Below are positions 6,817-16,556 of a DNA stretch of 36,317 nt, one piece after another; the stretch's first letter is position 1; every line of letters begins with the position of its first letter. The notes beneath the pieces were generated by a model. The model saw only the letters and a list, made by a program, of their open reading frames with translations. It ran no database searches and was not told the DNA's origin. The position numbers were made by a program, and so were the translations under genes. Where the stretch lies: the NCBI GenBank assembly GCA_020049045.1, contig JAIFLN010000019.1:67609-103925 (forward strand), given 5' to 3'. The stretch comes from Spirochaetota bacterium (lineage in GTDB: Bacteria; Spirochaetota; Spirochaetia; JABEVK01).

Positions 6817-8264
6817 CCCTTCAAGAACCGATCCATTTCTCGGGCAGCGCCCCGGCCTTCCTGAATAGCCCACACCACCAGTGACTGGCCGCGACGAGCA
6901 TCCCCAGCACTAAAAACCTTGGGATGGCTGGTATTGAACTTTCCATAAACCGCTTTGACGTTGCTGCGAGGATCGCGTTCCAAACCAAGTTCAGCGATCA
7001 CTTCATCTTCAGGTCCAAGGAAACCTAGAGCAAGAAAAACGAGGTCTGCCTCATAGCGCCGTTCAGAACCAGGAACTTCGGACATCTTCCAGGCACCTTT
7101 TTCATCCTTGGTCCAAGACACCTCGATGGTCACCAAGCCCGTAAGCTCGCCTTTTTCGTTGCCCAGGAATTCCTTGGTGCTGATGGAATACGTGCGCGGA
7201 TCTTTACCGAACTTGGCGACAGCTTCATTGTGGCCATAATCTGCCTTGTATAACCGTGGATACGTCGGCCAGGGAAATTCTTCCGTTCGGTCTTCCGATG
7301 GCTTGGGAAGCACCTCGAAGTTTTCCAAAGCGGTACAACCATGACGGAGCGACGTTCCCAAACAGTCGTTACCGGTGTCACCGCCACCGATAACAATGAC
7401 CTTCTTGCCCTTGGCATCGATGTAACGGCCGTCCTTAAGCTGGCTGTCGAGCAAGCTCTTAGTGTTGGCTTTAAGAAAGTCCATGGCGAAATGGACACCC
7501 TTGAACTGACGACCGGGAACAGGAAGGTCGCGGGGTTTTGTGGCACCTGTGGCGATGAGGACGGCATCGAAGTCTTTGACCAGGTCGGAGGCCTTCACAT
7601 CCTTGCCCACGAAAACACCAGTCCTGAAAGTGACACCTTCCTCTTTCATGAGTTGCACCCGTCGATCGACAAGGGCTTTGTCGAGCTTCATGTTGGGAAT
7701 ACCATACATCAGTAGACCACCAATGCGGTCGGCCCGTTCAAACACCGTGACGAGGTGACCCGCCTGATTGAGTTGGTCGGCAGCGGCAAGACCCGAAGGA
7801 CCGGAGCCAATGACAGCAACGGTCTTTCCTGTGCGGCTCTTGGGTGGCAGGGGAACCATCCAGCCCTTCTCATAAGCGTTATCAATGATCCAGGCTTCAT
7901 TGTCTTTGATGGTGACCGCAGGGCTGGTCACTCCAAGCACACAGGCGTACTCGCAGGGTGCTGGGCAGACGCGGCCGGTAAATTCGGGAAAATTGTTTGT
8001 TTTGCGGAGACGGCGGAAGGCCTCTTCATCCTTGCCCCGGTAGATCAGATCATTCCACTCAGGAATGAGATTATCGACAGGGCAACCATAACTTGACTGA
8101 CAGAAGGGCACGCCGCAATCCATACAGCGGGCACCTTGGTTCCGACGCTCAGAATCTTTCAGAGGAACCAGAAACTCCTGAAAATCTTTGAGCCTTTCCA
8201 GGGGAGCCCTGTCTTTGACTTTCTGACGGTCATATTCCATAAATCCGGTAGGCTTGCCCATCAT
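6813..8264 (-). CDS. gltD: Glutamate synthase (NADPH) small subunit
   Basis: The beta subunit of glutamate synthase oxidises NADPH and passes electrons to GltB for reductive transfer of the glutamine amide to 2-oxoglutarate. The N-terminus carries the two Cys clusters for 4Fe-4S centres ([19 protein letters not shown] and [13 protein letters not shown]). The FAD fold [13 protein letters not shown] is near residue 154 and the NADPH fold GGGDTGNDC near 295; [16 protein letters not shown] is the C-terminal FAD contact. At 483 aa it has the usual length. The start overlaps the gltB stop by 4 bp (ATGA). Confidence 0.96.
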   Translation of the reverse strand: MMGKPTGFMEYDRQKVKDRAPLERLKDFQEFLVPLKDSERRNQGARCMDCGVPFCQSSYGCPVDNLIPEWNDLIYRGKDEEAFRRLRKTNNFPEFTGRVCPAPCEYACVLGVTSPAVTIKDNEAWIIDNAYEKGWMVPLPPKSRTGKTVAVIGSGPSGLAAADQLNQAGHLVTVFERADRIGGLLMYGIPNMKLDKALVDRRVQLMKEEGVTFRTGVFVGKDVKASDLVKDFDAVLIATGATKPRDLPVPGRQFKGVHFAMDFLKANTKSLLDSQLKDGRYIDAKGKKVIVIGGGDTGNDCLGTSLRHGCTALENFEVLPKPSEDRTEEFPWPTYPRLYKADYGHNEAVAKFGKDPRTYSISTKEFLGNEKGELTGLVTIEVSWTKDEKGAWKMSEVPGSERRYEADLVFLALGFLGPEDEVIAELGLERDPRSNVKAVYGKFNTSHPKVFSAGDARRGQSLVVWAIQEGRGAAREMDRFLKG

Positions 8265-11200
8265 TTCACCTCCGCGGTGTCAGCCGCTTTCTGGGCCTTG
8301 AGAACTTTCTTGTAGTCAGTCGGCATGACCAGGACAAACTCGCTCCGGTGGGTCTCCCACTCCGCAAGCAAAGACTCGGCCACATCCGAGCCTGTGTGCT
8401 GGTAGTGCTTCTGAATCAGGGACTTTACAAGGGCAAGGTCTTCCGCAGAAGGCTTCTCCATCTCGACCATCTGAAGGTTGATGTTATCCTTCAGCTGATT
8501 TCTCGGGTCCCAGACATAGGCGACACCGCCGGACATTCCGGCAGCAAAGTTGCGGCCAGTGGTACCGAGAATCAGTGCGACACCCCGGGTCATATACTCA
8601 CAACCATGGTCGCCCACACCTTCGACGACCACAGTAGCACCCGAGTTCCTAACAGCGAACCGTTCGGCGGCAATGCCCCGTAAAAACGCTTCACCCGCGG
8701 TGGCACCGTAGAAAGCAACGTTGCCCAGAAGGATGTTTTCACTGGGTTTGAATCCTGCATCGGAGGGAGGAGCGATAATAATGCGCCCACCCGACAGACC
8801 CTTGCCGACATAGTCGTTGGCATCACCTTCGAGATAAAAAGTGACACCAGGAGCCAGCCAGGCACCAAAGCTCTGTCCGGCATGCCCTGTGAATCGAACC
8901 GTGATGGAACCTTCCGACAGACCGAGTGCTCCTTTTTTCTTCGTGATCACATGGCTGAGCATGGTCCCTGTCGAGCGGTCGAGGTTTGTGATTTTCGTGG
9001 AAAAGTCCACCTTGACACCTTGATCAAGAGCGGGCTGGGCCTGAGCGATCAGGGTGTTGTCCAGCACTTTGTCGAGGCCATGGTCCTGTTCTCTGGTCTT
9101 GTAGAGTCCTGCCTCGGGATAGGGCTTTTTAGCAGGGGCAAGCAACTTGGAAAGATCAAGATTCCGGCTCTTCCAGTGAAGCACAGCGGCATCGGTTTCC
9201 AGCAAGTCAACGCGGCCGACCAGTTCGTTCAGCGTTCGAATGCCAAGTGAGGCCATGATTTTTCGGGCTTCTTCGGCAATGAAATGAAAGTAGCGCTGAA
9301 CATATTCGGGCTTGCCCTTGAAGCGCTCGCGTAGTTTCGGATCTTGGGTGGCAATGCCGACGGGACAGGTGTTTTTGTGGCACTTACGCATCATGATACA
9401 GCCCAGCGTGATCAGCGGCCCGGTGGCGAAGCCCATTTCTTCGGCACCCAAAAGAGCTGCGATGACCATGTCACGACCGGTTTTTAGTTGACCGTCGGTT
9501 TGAATGGTCACCCGGCTTCGGAGGTCGTTCATCACAAGTGTCTGATGGGTTTCGGCCAAGCCGAGCTCCCAAGGCAAACCTGCATTTTTGACACCCGTCA
9601 GAGGTGAGGCACCCGTTCCACCCTCATGGCCGGAAATCAGAATATGGTCCGCATGCCCCTTGGCCACACCGGCGGCAATGGTACCGACACCGACTTCAGA
9701 AACCAGCTTGACGCTGATTCGTGCCTTGGGGTTGGCGTTTTTCAAGTCAAAAATCAACTGAGCGAGGTCCTCAATGGAATAAATATCGTGGTGCGGAGGC
9801 GGTGAAATCAGTCCGACACCGGGGGTCGAACCACGGGTCTTAGCGATGGTCTTGTCAACTTTGTGTCCAGGAAGCTCGCCCCCTTCCCCAGGCTTGGCCC
9901 CTTGGGCCATTTTAATCTGGATTTCGTCAGCGTTCGTCAGGTAATCGATGGTCACACCGAAGCGGCCCGAGGCGACCTGCTTGATCGCCGAGCGTTTGCT
10001 GTCACCGTTGGCCATCTTGAGAAAACGCGCAGGGTCTTCTCCCCCTTCCCCGGTGTTGCTCTTGCCGCCCAAACGGTTCATGGCTACGGCCAGTGTCTCA
10101 TGGGCTTCCAGGCTGATCGAACCGTAGCTCATCGCCCCGGTCACAAAGCGCTTAACAATCGAACTGGCAGCTTCGACTTCTTCGAGAGGGACAGCGGTGG
10201 TTCCGCTCTTAAACTTGAAAAGCCCGTGAAGGGTGGCCTGTGAAGTCGATCGGTCCGACTGACGGGCAGCGAAACGGTCGTAAGCGGCCTGATCGTTCTG
10301 CCAGACGGCCCGCTGCAAATCGGCGATCGATTCAGGATCCCACATATGTTTCTCACCGCCGAAGCGGTAGTGGTAGTCACCTGGGTTGGGCAGGGAGTCA
10401 AACGGATCGGTATTGCCAAGAGGATACCCCATTTGGTGGCGCTTGAGAGCCTCCCCGGCCAACACATCAAAGCCGGCACCTTCGATGCGGCTTGCGGTTC
10501 CGGCAAAGGCCTTGCCGATCACCGAGGAATCCAGACCCACCGCTTCAAAGATCTGCGAACCCTTATAACTTTCAAGAGTTGAGATTCCCATTTTGCCAAA
10601 GACCTTCCGCATTCCCTTTGAAACGCCCTTGAGGTAGTGTTCAATGAGTTCTTCAACAGTGTGCTTGCCTTCATACTTGCCGTCTACCAGCATCTTTTCC
10701 AAGGCTTCAAAGGTCAGATATGGGTTCACAGCATCGGCACCAAAACCTGCCAACATGCAGAAATGATGCACTTCACGGGGTTCACCCGACTCAACCAGCA
10801 AACCGATCTGGTTGCGGCACTCAAGACGGGTAAGGTGATGGTGCACGGTACCCGTCGCCAGGAGTGCCGAAATTGGAACACGGAGAGCGCTGATTTGTCG
10901 GTCACTCAGGATCACCAGGGAATAACCGTCAGAAAGGGCTTTCTCAGCCTCAACGGCGATGCGATCAAGAGCCTTCAGAAGTCCCTTTTCACCTTCGCTC
11001 TTTGGATAGGTCATATCGATGACCTTCGTCTTCCACCCCTGCACCTCACTGTGTTTGATAGCACCAAGCTGTTCATTTGTCAGCAAAGGATTAGGAAGAT
11101 GAAGCCTGTGAGCATGCGCCTCGGTGCTTTCAAGAAGGTTGTGTTCCGGTCCGATGTAACTCTCGAGACTCATGACGATTTCTTCTCGAATGGAATCGAT

Positions 11201-12802
11201 GGGTGGATTGGTGACCTGGGCAAACAATTGCTTGAAGTAGTCGTACATGACTCGGGGCTTCTCCGATAGTACGGCCAAAGCGGTGTCATTCCCCATGGAA
11301 CCAAGAGGCTCCTGCCCCTCTTCTCCCATGGGCTTGATAATCACTTCGAGACTTTCCTGTGTGTAGCCGAAGGCCTTCATCCGAGCTTCGACGGTGGTAG
11401 AATCAAAACCATGGGGTTCCTGCAGGGTCAGAATATCTTCGACTGTCATCTCCTGACGGGAAACCCATTCGGCGTAAGGACGCTGCGCGGAGATTTTTGA
11501 CTTCAGCTCCCCATCGTCGATGATCCGGCCCTGCTCGAAGTCGACCAGAAACATCTTTCCTGGCTGCAAACGGCCTTTTTGCCGTATATTCGACTCAGGA
11601 ACTTCAATCACCCCGACTTCACTGGCGAGGATAACAATATCGTCCTTGGTGACATAAAACCGGCTGGGCCGAAGACCATTGCGGTCAAGGACAGCCCCAA
11701 TAACTTTGCCGTCCGTGAAACTGATCGAGGCCGGTCCGTCCCAAGGTTCCATAATAGCGCTGTGGTAGCGGTAGAAGGCTTGTTTGGCAGGATCCATGGT
11801 GGTGTGGTTCTGCCAGGCTTCAGGAATCATCATCATGACCGCTTCGGGGAGAGACCTGCCTGAAAGCAGCAAGAGTTCCAGTACGTTGTCAAAGTCACCC
11901 GAGTCGGAGAGGTCCGGTTCAATAATGGGGAAAGCCTGCGAAAGTTCCGGGCCGAACAGGTCGCTTCGAAGGGCTTTCTGCCGGGCAAACATTTTGTTGA
12001 TGTTGCCTCGAACCGTATTGATCTCACCGTTGTGACTCATATAACGAAGAGGCTGGGCGCGATCCCAACTGGGGAAGGTGTTGGTGGAAAAGCGGCTGTG
12101 CACCATTGCCAAGTGGGTGATGTAGTCCGTGTCGTCGAGATCTTTGGCATAATAGGACCATACTTGATCGGGGGTGAGCATCCCCTTGTAAACCATGACC
12201 TTAGTGGAGAGGCTGGCAATGTAAAGGAAGGAGTCGGGGTCGAAAACTGGCTTTGACCGAAGGGTATGCACAGCTTTCTTTCGAACCAGAAAAAGCTTGC
12301 GGTCGAAACTGTCGGCATCCATACCAACGGGGGCCCAGACAAAGAGAGTTTCAATAACCGGCTCAGCCGCTCTGGCAGAAGGACCAAGGTTTGAATTGTC
12401 TACCGGATTGCGCCGCCAGCCGAGAACCTTGACGCCAAGCGAGCTGGCAATTTTTACGAATTCCGCCTTGCAGGCTTCCCGTTGTCCCTTGTCCTGGGGA
12501 AGAAAGACAAGACCTGCCGCCCAAGTTCCTTGAGCAGGAAGGGCAATTCCTGCATCCCTTTTGGCAACTTTCTCGAGAAACTCCCATGGAAGGGCCGTGA
12601 GAATCCCAGCGCCATCACCGGTGTTTTCCTCGGCGCCCCGGGCTCCCCGGTGGTCCATGCGGCACAGGATATTAGAAGCATCCTGGAGAATTTGATGACT
12701 GCGCTTACCCTTGATATGGGCAAGAAAGCCAATTCCACAGGAGTCTTTTTCAAACTGGGGGTCGTAAAGCCCCTCATTGCCCGGTCGTTTGACCATCGCC
12801 AT
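8261..12802 (-). CDS. gltB: Glutamate synthase large subunit
   Basis: GltB makes glutamate from glutamine and 2-oxoglutarate. The N-terminal glutaminase domain begins [13 protein letters not shown]; the Cys of CGIGF is the nucleophile exposed after removal of a short propeptide (about 21 residues from this start). The central and FMN domains follow ([29 protein letters not shown]), with the 3Fe-4S ligands in [20 protein letters not shown], and then the C-terminal Gly-rich beta-helix. I prefer ATG at 12802, with GAGGGGG about 5 nt upstream, over the track GTG at 12829, which overlaps the argS stop but has no ribosome site. The product is about 1513 aa, a typical size. It is followed directly by gltD. 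Confidence 0.96.
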   Translation of the reverse strand: MAMVKRPGNEGLYDPQFEKDSCGIGFLAHIKGKRSHQILQDASNILCRMDHRGARGAEENTGDGAGILTALPWEFLEKVAKRDAGIALPAQGTWAAGLVFLPQDKGQREACKAEFVKIASSLGVKVLGWRRNPVDNSNLGPSARAAEPVIETLFVWAPVGMDADSFDRKLFLVRKKAVHTLRSKPVFDPDSFLYIASLSTKVMVYKGMLTPDQVWSYYAKDLDDTDYITHLAMVHSRFSTNTFPSWDRAQPLRYMSHNGEINTVRGNINKMFARQKALRSDLFGPELSQAFPIIEPDLSDSGDFDNVLELLLLSGRSLPEAVMMMIPEAWQNHTTMDPAKQAFYRYHSAIMEPWDGPASISFTDGKVIGAVLDRNGLRPSRFYVTKDDIVILASEVGVIEVPESNIRQKGRLQPGKMFLVDFEQGRIIDDGELKSKISAQRPYAEWVSRQEMTVEDILTLQEPHGFDSTTVEARMKAFGYTQESLEVIIKPMGEEGQEPLGSMGNDTALAVLSEKPRVMYDYFKQLFAQVTNPPIDSIREEIVMSLESYIGPEHNLLESTEAHAHRLHLPNPLLTNEQLGAIKHSEVQGWKTKVIDMTYPKSEGEKGLLKALDRIAVEAEKALSDGYSLVILSDRQISALRVPISALLATGTVHHHLTRLECRNQIGLLVESGEPREVHHFCMLAGFGADAVNPYLTFEALEKMLVDGKYEGKHTVEELIEHYLKGVSKGMRKVFGKMGISTLESYKGSQIFEAVGLDSSVIGKAFAGTASRIEGAGFDVLAGEALKRHQMGYPLGNTDPFDSLPNPGDYHYRFGGEKHMWDPESIADLQRAVWQNDQAAYDRFAARQSDRSTSQATLHGLFKFKSGTTAVPLEEVEAASSIVKRFVTGAMSYGSISLEAHETLAVAMNRLGGKSNTGEGGEDPARFLKMANGDSKRSAIKQVASGRFGVTIDYLTNADEIQIKMAQGAKPGEGGELPGHKVDKTIAKTRGSTPGVGLISPPPHHDIYSIEDLAQLIFDLKNANPKARISVKLVSEVGVGTIAAGVAKGHADHILISGHEGGTGASPLTGVKNAGLPWELGLAETHQTLVMNDLRSRVTIQTDGQLKTGRDMVIAALLGAEEMGFATGPLITLGCIMMRKCHKNTCPVGIATQDPKLRERFKGKPEYVQRYFHFIAEEARKIMASLGIRTLNELVGRVDLLETDAAVLHWKSRNLDLSKLLAPAKKPYPEAGLYKTREQDHGLDKVLDNTLIAQAQPALDQGVKVDFSTKITNLDRSTGTMLSHVITKKKGALGLSEGSITVRFTGHAGQSFGAWLAPGVTFYLEGDANDYVGKGLSGGRIIIAPPSDAGFKPSENILLGNVAFYGATAGEAFLRGIAAERFAVRNSGATVVVEGVGDHGCEYMTRGVALILGTTGRNFAAGMSGGVAYVWDPRNQLKDNINLQMVEMEKPSAEDLALVKSLIQKHYQHTGSDVAESLLAEWETHRSEFVLVMPTDYKKVLKAQKAADTAEVK

Positions 12803-12825
12803 TGGTTTCCCCCTCGGTCCGCGCT

Positions 12826-14583
12826 TCACATGCTGCGCAGGAACGGAATGTTCAACAGTCCGAAGACATTTTTCAAAACTTGAAGGACAGCTCTCGACAG
12901 GGACAAGCGCCCCGCGACCAACTTGGGATTTTCGGCCACCAAAACCGGGTGGTCGTGATAGAACCGGGCATATACCTTTGCCAAATCGTAAGCAAACCCT
13001 GCCACAACGCTTGGATCACGAGTCCTTCCGGCGGTTTCCACAACCTCGGGGAATTGGGCCAAAAGCTTGACAAGGTCCCATTCTTCCTGGCTCGACAAAA
13101 GTGAGGCATCCCAGGCTGCGAGCTGCTCAGGGGCTTTCGCCAGCATGGAACTGATCCTCGCACCCATATATTGCAGATAGGGTCCGGTGTTGCCATTGAA
13201 AGACAGCGTTTCTTTGGGATCGAAAATCATATCCTTTGACGGGGTTGCCTGCAGCAGGAAGTAATGAAGAGCTCCCAGCGCGATGAGTTCTGCGGTTTTC
13301 ACCGGATCTCCCACCTCGTCCTCACGTCCCTTGGAACGAATTTCTTCGAGTGCACCATCCCTGAGATCATCAAGAATATCGTCAGCGTCTGCAGTCGTCC
13401 CTGAACGGCTTTTGATTCGGCTTCCATCGGGAAGTTTCACCATGCCGTAACTGAGGTGGAACAAATTCGCAGTCCAATCGTAACCAAGGGCCTTCAGCAC
13501 AAAGAACAGCACCCGGAAATGAAAATCCTGCTCATTGGCTACGACATAGACCAACTGGTTGAAAGGCCAATCCCGATGGCGGCTAATAGCGGTACCCAAA
13601 TCCTGAGTGATATAAATCGAGGTGCCATCCGGTCTGAGCATCACTTTGACAGCGTTGGTCTCGTCCTCGTTACGGTCTTTCCAGGGAAGATCCACAACAA
13701 CCGCTCCGTCCTCGCGCTTCCTGAAGACACGGGAAGCCAAACCTTTCAGAACCTCATCCTTTCCCAAGAGGTAGGTTTCACTTTCTTTGTAAAGCCTATC
13801 AAAAGAAATCCCCTGGCGTGCATAGGTCTGACCGACACCCTCAAACGCCCACCCGTTCATCCTTTTCCAAAGATTTCGAACTTCGGTATCGCCTGCTTCC
13901 CACGCCAGTAGAAGAGCTTGCGCCTGTGTTTCGGCCGTAGGATCGGTTTCGGACCATTGGGAATATTTCACATAGTAGTCACCAACAAAACGATCTGGCT
14001 TGATTCCCTCAGACTCTGGAGTCTTGCCTTCTCCATACTTCTGATAAGCCAACATCGACTTGCAGATATGAATACCCCGGTCGTTAATCAGGTTGACCTT
14101 GTGGACTTCCGCACCGTTGGCCCTCAAAATCCGGCTCATCGACTCCCCGAGGGTGTTGTTTCTCAAATGACCGATATGAAGCGGTTTGTTGGTATTGGGG
14201 CTGGAAAATTCCAGCATGACCCTGGCACCGGCCAGCGCCTGGGTGCAACCCCAACCCTCACCTGCAGTCAAAACCTGATTGATCACCGAAGCCGTCACTT
14301 CCGGACGGGAGAACCGCAAATTGACGTAGGGGCCAAGGGCGAAAATTTCTGCTTCGGAAGAGAATTCACCCAAAATTTGAACAAGTTGCTTGGAAAGGAG
14401 AGGAGGAGCCTGCCGAAGTACCTTGGCATAAGTGAACATAGGAAAGGCCAAATCACCCATCTCTGGTTTGGGAGGAACTTCGGCTATAACATTTTCCAAG
14501 TCCAAGGTTTGACCCGCAGCCTGAAAAAGCCGGCTGAGCGCTGTATGAAACCTTTGCTTCCAGAGACCCTGAAGATTCTTCAT
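12826..14583 (-). CDS. argS: Arginyl-tRNA synthetase
   Basis: This class I aminoacyl-tRNA synthetase charges tRNA-Arg. It has an N-terminal Add-1-type domain, the HIGH signature as SSPNTNKPLHIGHLRNN near residue 130, a KMSKS-like GSRIKSRSGT loop, and the C-terminal helical anticodon domain starting after GPYLQYMGARI. I take ATG at 14583 (MKNLQGLWKQ, 585 aa); the track TTG at 14622 is possible. Neither has a good Shine-Dalgarno. Its last codons overlap the alternative gltB start, so argS-gltB-gltD appears to be one transcript, an unusual pairing of a tRNA synthetase with ammonia assimilation. Confidence 0.95.
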   Translation of the reverse strand: MKNLQGLWKQRFHTALSRLFQAAGQTLDLENVIAEVPPKPEMGDLAFPMFTYAKVLRQAPPLLSKQLVQILGEFSSEAEIFALGPYVNLRFSRPEVTASVINQVLTAGEGWGCTQALAGARVMLEFSSPNTNKPLHIGHLRNNTLGESMSRILRANGAEVHKVNLINDRGIHICKSMLAYQKYGEGKTPESEGIKPDRFVGDYYVKYSQWSETDPTAETQAQALLLAWEAGDTEVRNLWKRMNGWAFEGVGQTYARQGISFDRLYKESETYLLGKDEVLKGLASRVFRKREDGAVVVDLPWKDRNEDETNAVKVMLRPDGTSIYITQDLGTAISRHRDWPFNQLVYVVANEQDFHFRVLFFVLKALGYDWTANLFHLSYGMVKLPDGSRIKSRSGTTADADDILDDLRDGALEEIRSKGREDEVGDPVKTAELIALGALHYFLLQATPSKDMIFDPKETLSFNGNTGPYLQYMGARISSMLAKAPEQLAAWDASLLSSQEEWDLVKLLAQFPEVVETAGRTRDPSVVAGFAYDLAKVYARFYHDHPVLVAENPKLVAGRLSLSRAVLQVLKNVFGLLNIPFLRSM

Positions 14584-14989
14584 GTTGAACGAAAGTAAAA
14601 CAGAATGGAGGACTTTGGTCAAGGTTTAACGAGGATTCGATGAAAATGTGAACAAATATGGTCCGTGTAACAGAGTATCAGGAAATTATGAAAAAAAATA
14701 TAACAACATTTCGTCGTTTTTTAGAAAAGTACCTATTGGTAACACGCAATTTGTGATTCTTTTAGGTTATTTGAGCTGGAAGTATAAAAAAACACAATAA
14801 TGTTTGCTCATAGCCCTTTTCCCTTCCTTGATGCAGGAGAAAAACCTCCAATATTTTCTTCAAAACTTAAAGCAACGGACCTTGCAACTCTGTCAGGGGT
14901 ATAGGAGGCTCATTATGAACGCGATAGGATTGTTTCTTTGGGACACACAGGCCAGGACAGAGTACAGGGGAACAACAAAGGAGCGCAGT
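14584..14989. other. AT-rich divergent intergenic region
   Basis: About 400 bp separate argS (minus) from the DUF3006 gene (plus). The argS-proximal part is clearly more AT-rich than the surroundings and holds runs of A and T. It should contain both promoters, but I found no -35/-10 pair good enough to call on either strand. An in-frame ATG at 14915 with GGAGG 6 nt upstream lies in the plus-strand part. No RNA gene, riboswitch or repeat was recognised. Confidence 0.6.
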
Positions 14990-15202
14990 ATGCATTGGGT
15001 ATTTGACCGGGTTGAAGGGTCCATGGCCGTCTGTACCAACGATGCCGGGCAAAAACGGGACATTTCTGTTGACTCCCTCCCTTTTAGGCTCAAAGAAGGT
15101 GATGTGCTGATAGAAAAGAATGGTTGCTTTTTACGTGATGAGGTGGAGACAGCACGGCGGCGGCGGGAAATCAATGACCTCGTGAAGGGTATGTGGGCGT
15201 AA
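14990..15202 (+). CDS. DUF3006 family small protein
   Basis: The 70-aa product MHWVFDRVEGSMAVC...SLPFRLKEGDVLI...DEVETARRRREINDLVKGMW matches the DUF3006 pattern (xVxDRFEG, a central EGDVL and a charged C-terminal helix ending in LW/MW). Members often sit beside ComEC-type metallo-beta-lactamase genes; here that partner is the convergent neighbour, overlapping by 32 bp. Their function is unknown. ATG 14990 has AAAGGAG 6-7 nt upstream and fits the family N-terminus. A second in-frame ATG at 14915 also has a strong GGAGG and would add 25 residues (MNAIGLFLWDTQAR...), so two forms are possible. Confidence 0.8.
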   Translation: MHWVFDRVEGSMAVCTNDAGQKRDISVDSLPFRLKEGDVLIEKNGCFLRDEVETARRRREINDLVKGMWA

Positions 15203-15995
15203 CACTGACCGTTTTTCCATCGCTGACTACCGTTACGGTACCTTGGTCGGTGCGGAAGAGCTCGACATCGGCTTTCCGAAGCCGGTTGACAACCTCCTTG
15301 GACGGATGCCCGTAACGGTTGTCTTTGCCAACCGAAATGACAGCGACTTGCGGCTTGACGGCTCTGAGAAACGAAGCCGTGGTTGAACCCGAACTGCCAT
15401 GATGTCCAACTTTGAGAACGGTAGCCTGGAGAGGAACGGAACCATTTAACATCAACTCTTCGGCTTCCTTTCCAGCATCACCCGTGAACAGAAAGCTGGT
15501 GGAGCCAAAATCGATGCGGAGGACTGCGGACCCTTCGTTCAGGTCATCCTTGGTATCACCTATCGGACCCACAAAGGTGCACAAAGCAGCCCCCAGAGGA
15601 AAACTCACACCTGGCAGGGGGTTCTGAAAGACCATCCCTTTGGCTTTGACGGCCAGAATGAAATTGCGGTAGGTCGCTGTGGTAGTCACCTGCCTGGGAA
15701 ACCAGATCTTCCCGATGGGAAAGGAAGCCACTATCGAATCCATTGCTCCGATGTGGTCTTCGTGGGCATGGGTGGCAACGACAGCAACAAAGCGAGTTAC
15801 CTTCTGAACTTGGAGATAATCCTCAATCAGTGGTAGGTCGTCGTTATTCCCGGCATCGATCAGCAACGAGTCGTCTCCCTGCCGCACCAATATGCAGTCG
15901 GCTTGCCCCACATCGATGAAAGTGACCTGCAGGGTGCCAGTGGCAGGTTGGGCAAAAGCCAGAACTGGAAAAAGGAGCCAAAGCAGTAGTTTCAT
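15171..15995 (-). CDS. Secreted ComEC-type metallo-beta-lactamase-fold protein
   Basis: This 274-aa protein starts with a signal peptide (MKLLLWLLFPVLAFAQ) and then shows the stand-alone beta-lactamase domain of ComEC/Rec2: FIDVGQADCILV, metal ligands in THAHEDHIGA, FTGDAGKEAE, and VLKVGHHGSSGSTT. In ComEC this domain is thought to act as a nuclease on incoming DNA; the stand-alone, exported form here is probably a hydrolase acting outside the cytoplasm, substrate unknown. It overlaps the upstream ICMT-like gene by 4 bp (ATGA) and converges on the DUF3006 gene, a combination seen for this family. Confidence 0.87.
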   Translation of the reverse strand: MKLLLWLLFPVLAFAQPATGTLQVTFIDVGQADCILVRQGDDSLLIDAGNNDDLPLIEDYLQVQKVTRFVAVVATHAHEDHIGAMDSIVASFPIGKIWFPRQVTTTATYRNFILAVKAKGMVFQNPLPGVSFPLGAALCTFVGPIGDTKDDLNEGSAVLRIDFGSTSFLFTGDAGKEAEELMLNGSVPLQATVLKVGHHGSSGSTTASFLRAVKPQVAVISVGKDNRYGHPSKEVVNRLRKADVELFRTDQGTVTVVSDGKTVSVTPTYPSRGH

Positions 15996-16483
15996 CGGAA
16001 AACCTTGGGGACCAATCTACCCGTCTTCTTTTGATACTCTGAATAGTCAGGGTAGCGCAAACACAACCAACGCTCCTCCAAACGACTCTTCGAAGCAAAA
16101 AGCAGGAGCAAGGTCAGGTCGAAGAAGACCAAGGTAGGATCTTTCCAAATCACAGCCCAAGCTAAGAAGAGAAGCACCAGCGAGGTATAAATAGGGTGCC
16201 GCAGAACCCGATACGGCCCCCGGATGACCAGGACTGAATCATCTCTAGGTTTGGGGAGTGGGGAGAGATTGGTGCCAAGAGCGAACACCGAACTCAAAGC
16301 TAAAGCACCACCACTCAAGACAAGGGCCGCAGAAAGAGCCACCTCCCACCCTTGAAAACCTTGGCCCCAAGGGGCTATGGGAAAGTTCAACCAGAAGACC
16401 ACAAAAGGCCAGCTCAACATCAGAATCCAGAGAACAACTTGAGCAATAACCCAGGGCAGGCCGGTAGAAAGCGGGCGGGACAT
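15992..16483 (-). CDS. Isoprenylcysteine carboxyl methyltransferase-like membrane protein
   Basis: The product of about 163 aa has hydrophobic segments around residues 8-30, 45-65 and 95-125 and the ICMT/phospholipid methyltransferase signature: IRGPYRVLRHPIYTSLVLL, then EERWLCLRYPDYSEYQKKTGRLVPKVF. Bacterial members methylate varied lipophilic or thiol substrates with S-adenosylmethionine; the substrate is unknown here. The track ORF extends to 16816, but that part is antisense to uvrD. ATG at 16483 is chosen; ATG at 16501 is an alternative, and neither has a clear ribosome site. It is translationally coupled to the metallo-beta-lactamase gene downstream. Confidence 0.82.
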   Translation of the reverse strand: MSRPLSTGLPWVIAQVVLWILMLSWPFVVFWLNFPIAPWGQGFQGWEVALSAALVLSGGALALSSVFALGTNLSPLPKPRDDSVLVIRGPYRVLRHPIYTSLVLLFLAWAVIWKDPTLVFFDLTLLLLFASKSRLEERWLCLRYPDYSEYQKKTGRLVPKVFR

Positions 16484-16516
16484 GAAACCAGAATACCACA
16501 TCTTGGAGTAGGCCAA

Positions 16517-16530
16517 GGGGGTTGTCCCCC
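16517..16530 (+). repeat. Short GC hairpin upstream of uvrD
   Basis: GGGGG-TTGT-CCCCC forms a 5-bp G:C stem with a 4-nt loop, 26 bp before the helicase ATG, followed by a pyrimidine-rich run. It may fold in the uvrD leader or in the 5' end of the divergent transcript. No T-tract follows, so it is not a terminator on the plus strand. Confidence 0.5.
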
Positions 16531-16556
16531 CTCTCCCTTTTCCGTACCCTACCACC

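Noticed and set aside
8348-12883. Many plus-strand and minus-strand ORFs of 60-210 aa inside gltB
   Set aside because: All overlap the motif-bearing gltB frame; none has its own family pattern or ribosome site.
14623-14803. Riboswitch or T-box leader for argS
   Set aside because: No specifier stem, T-box sequence or terminator/antiterminator pair was visible in the AT-rich region.
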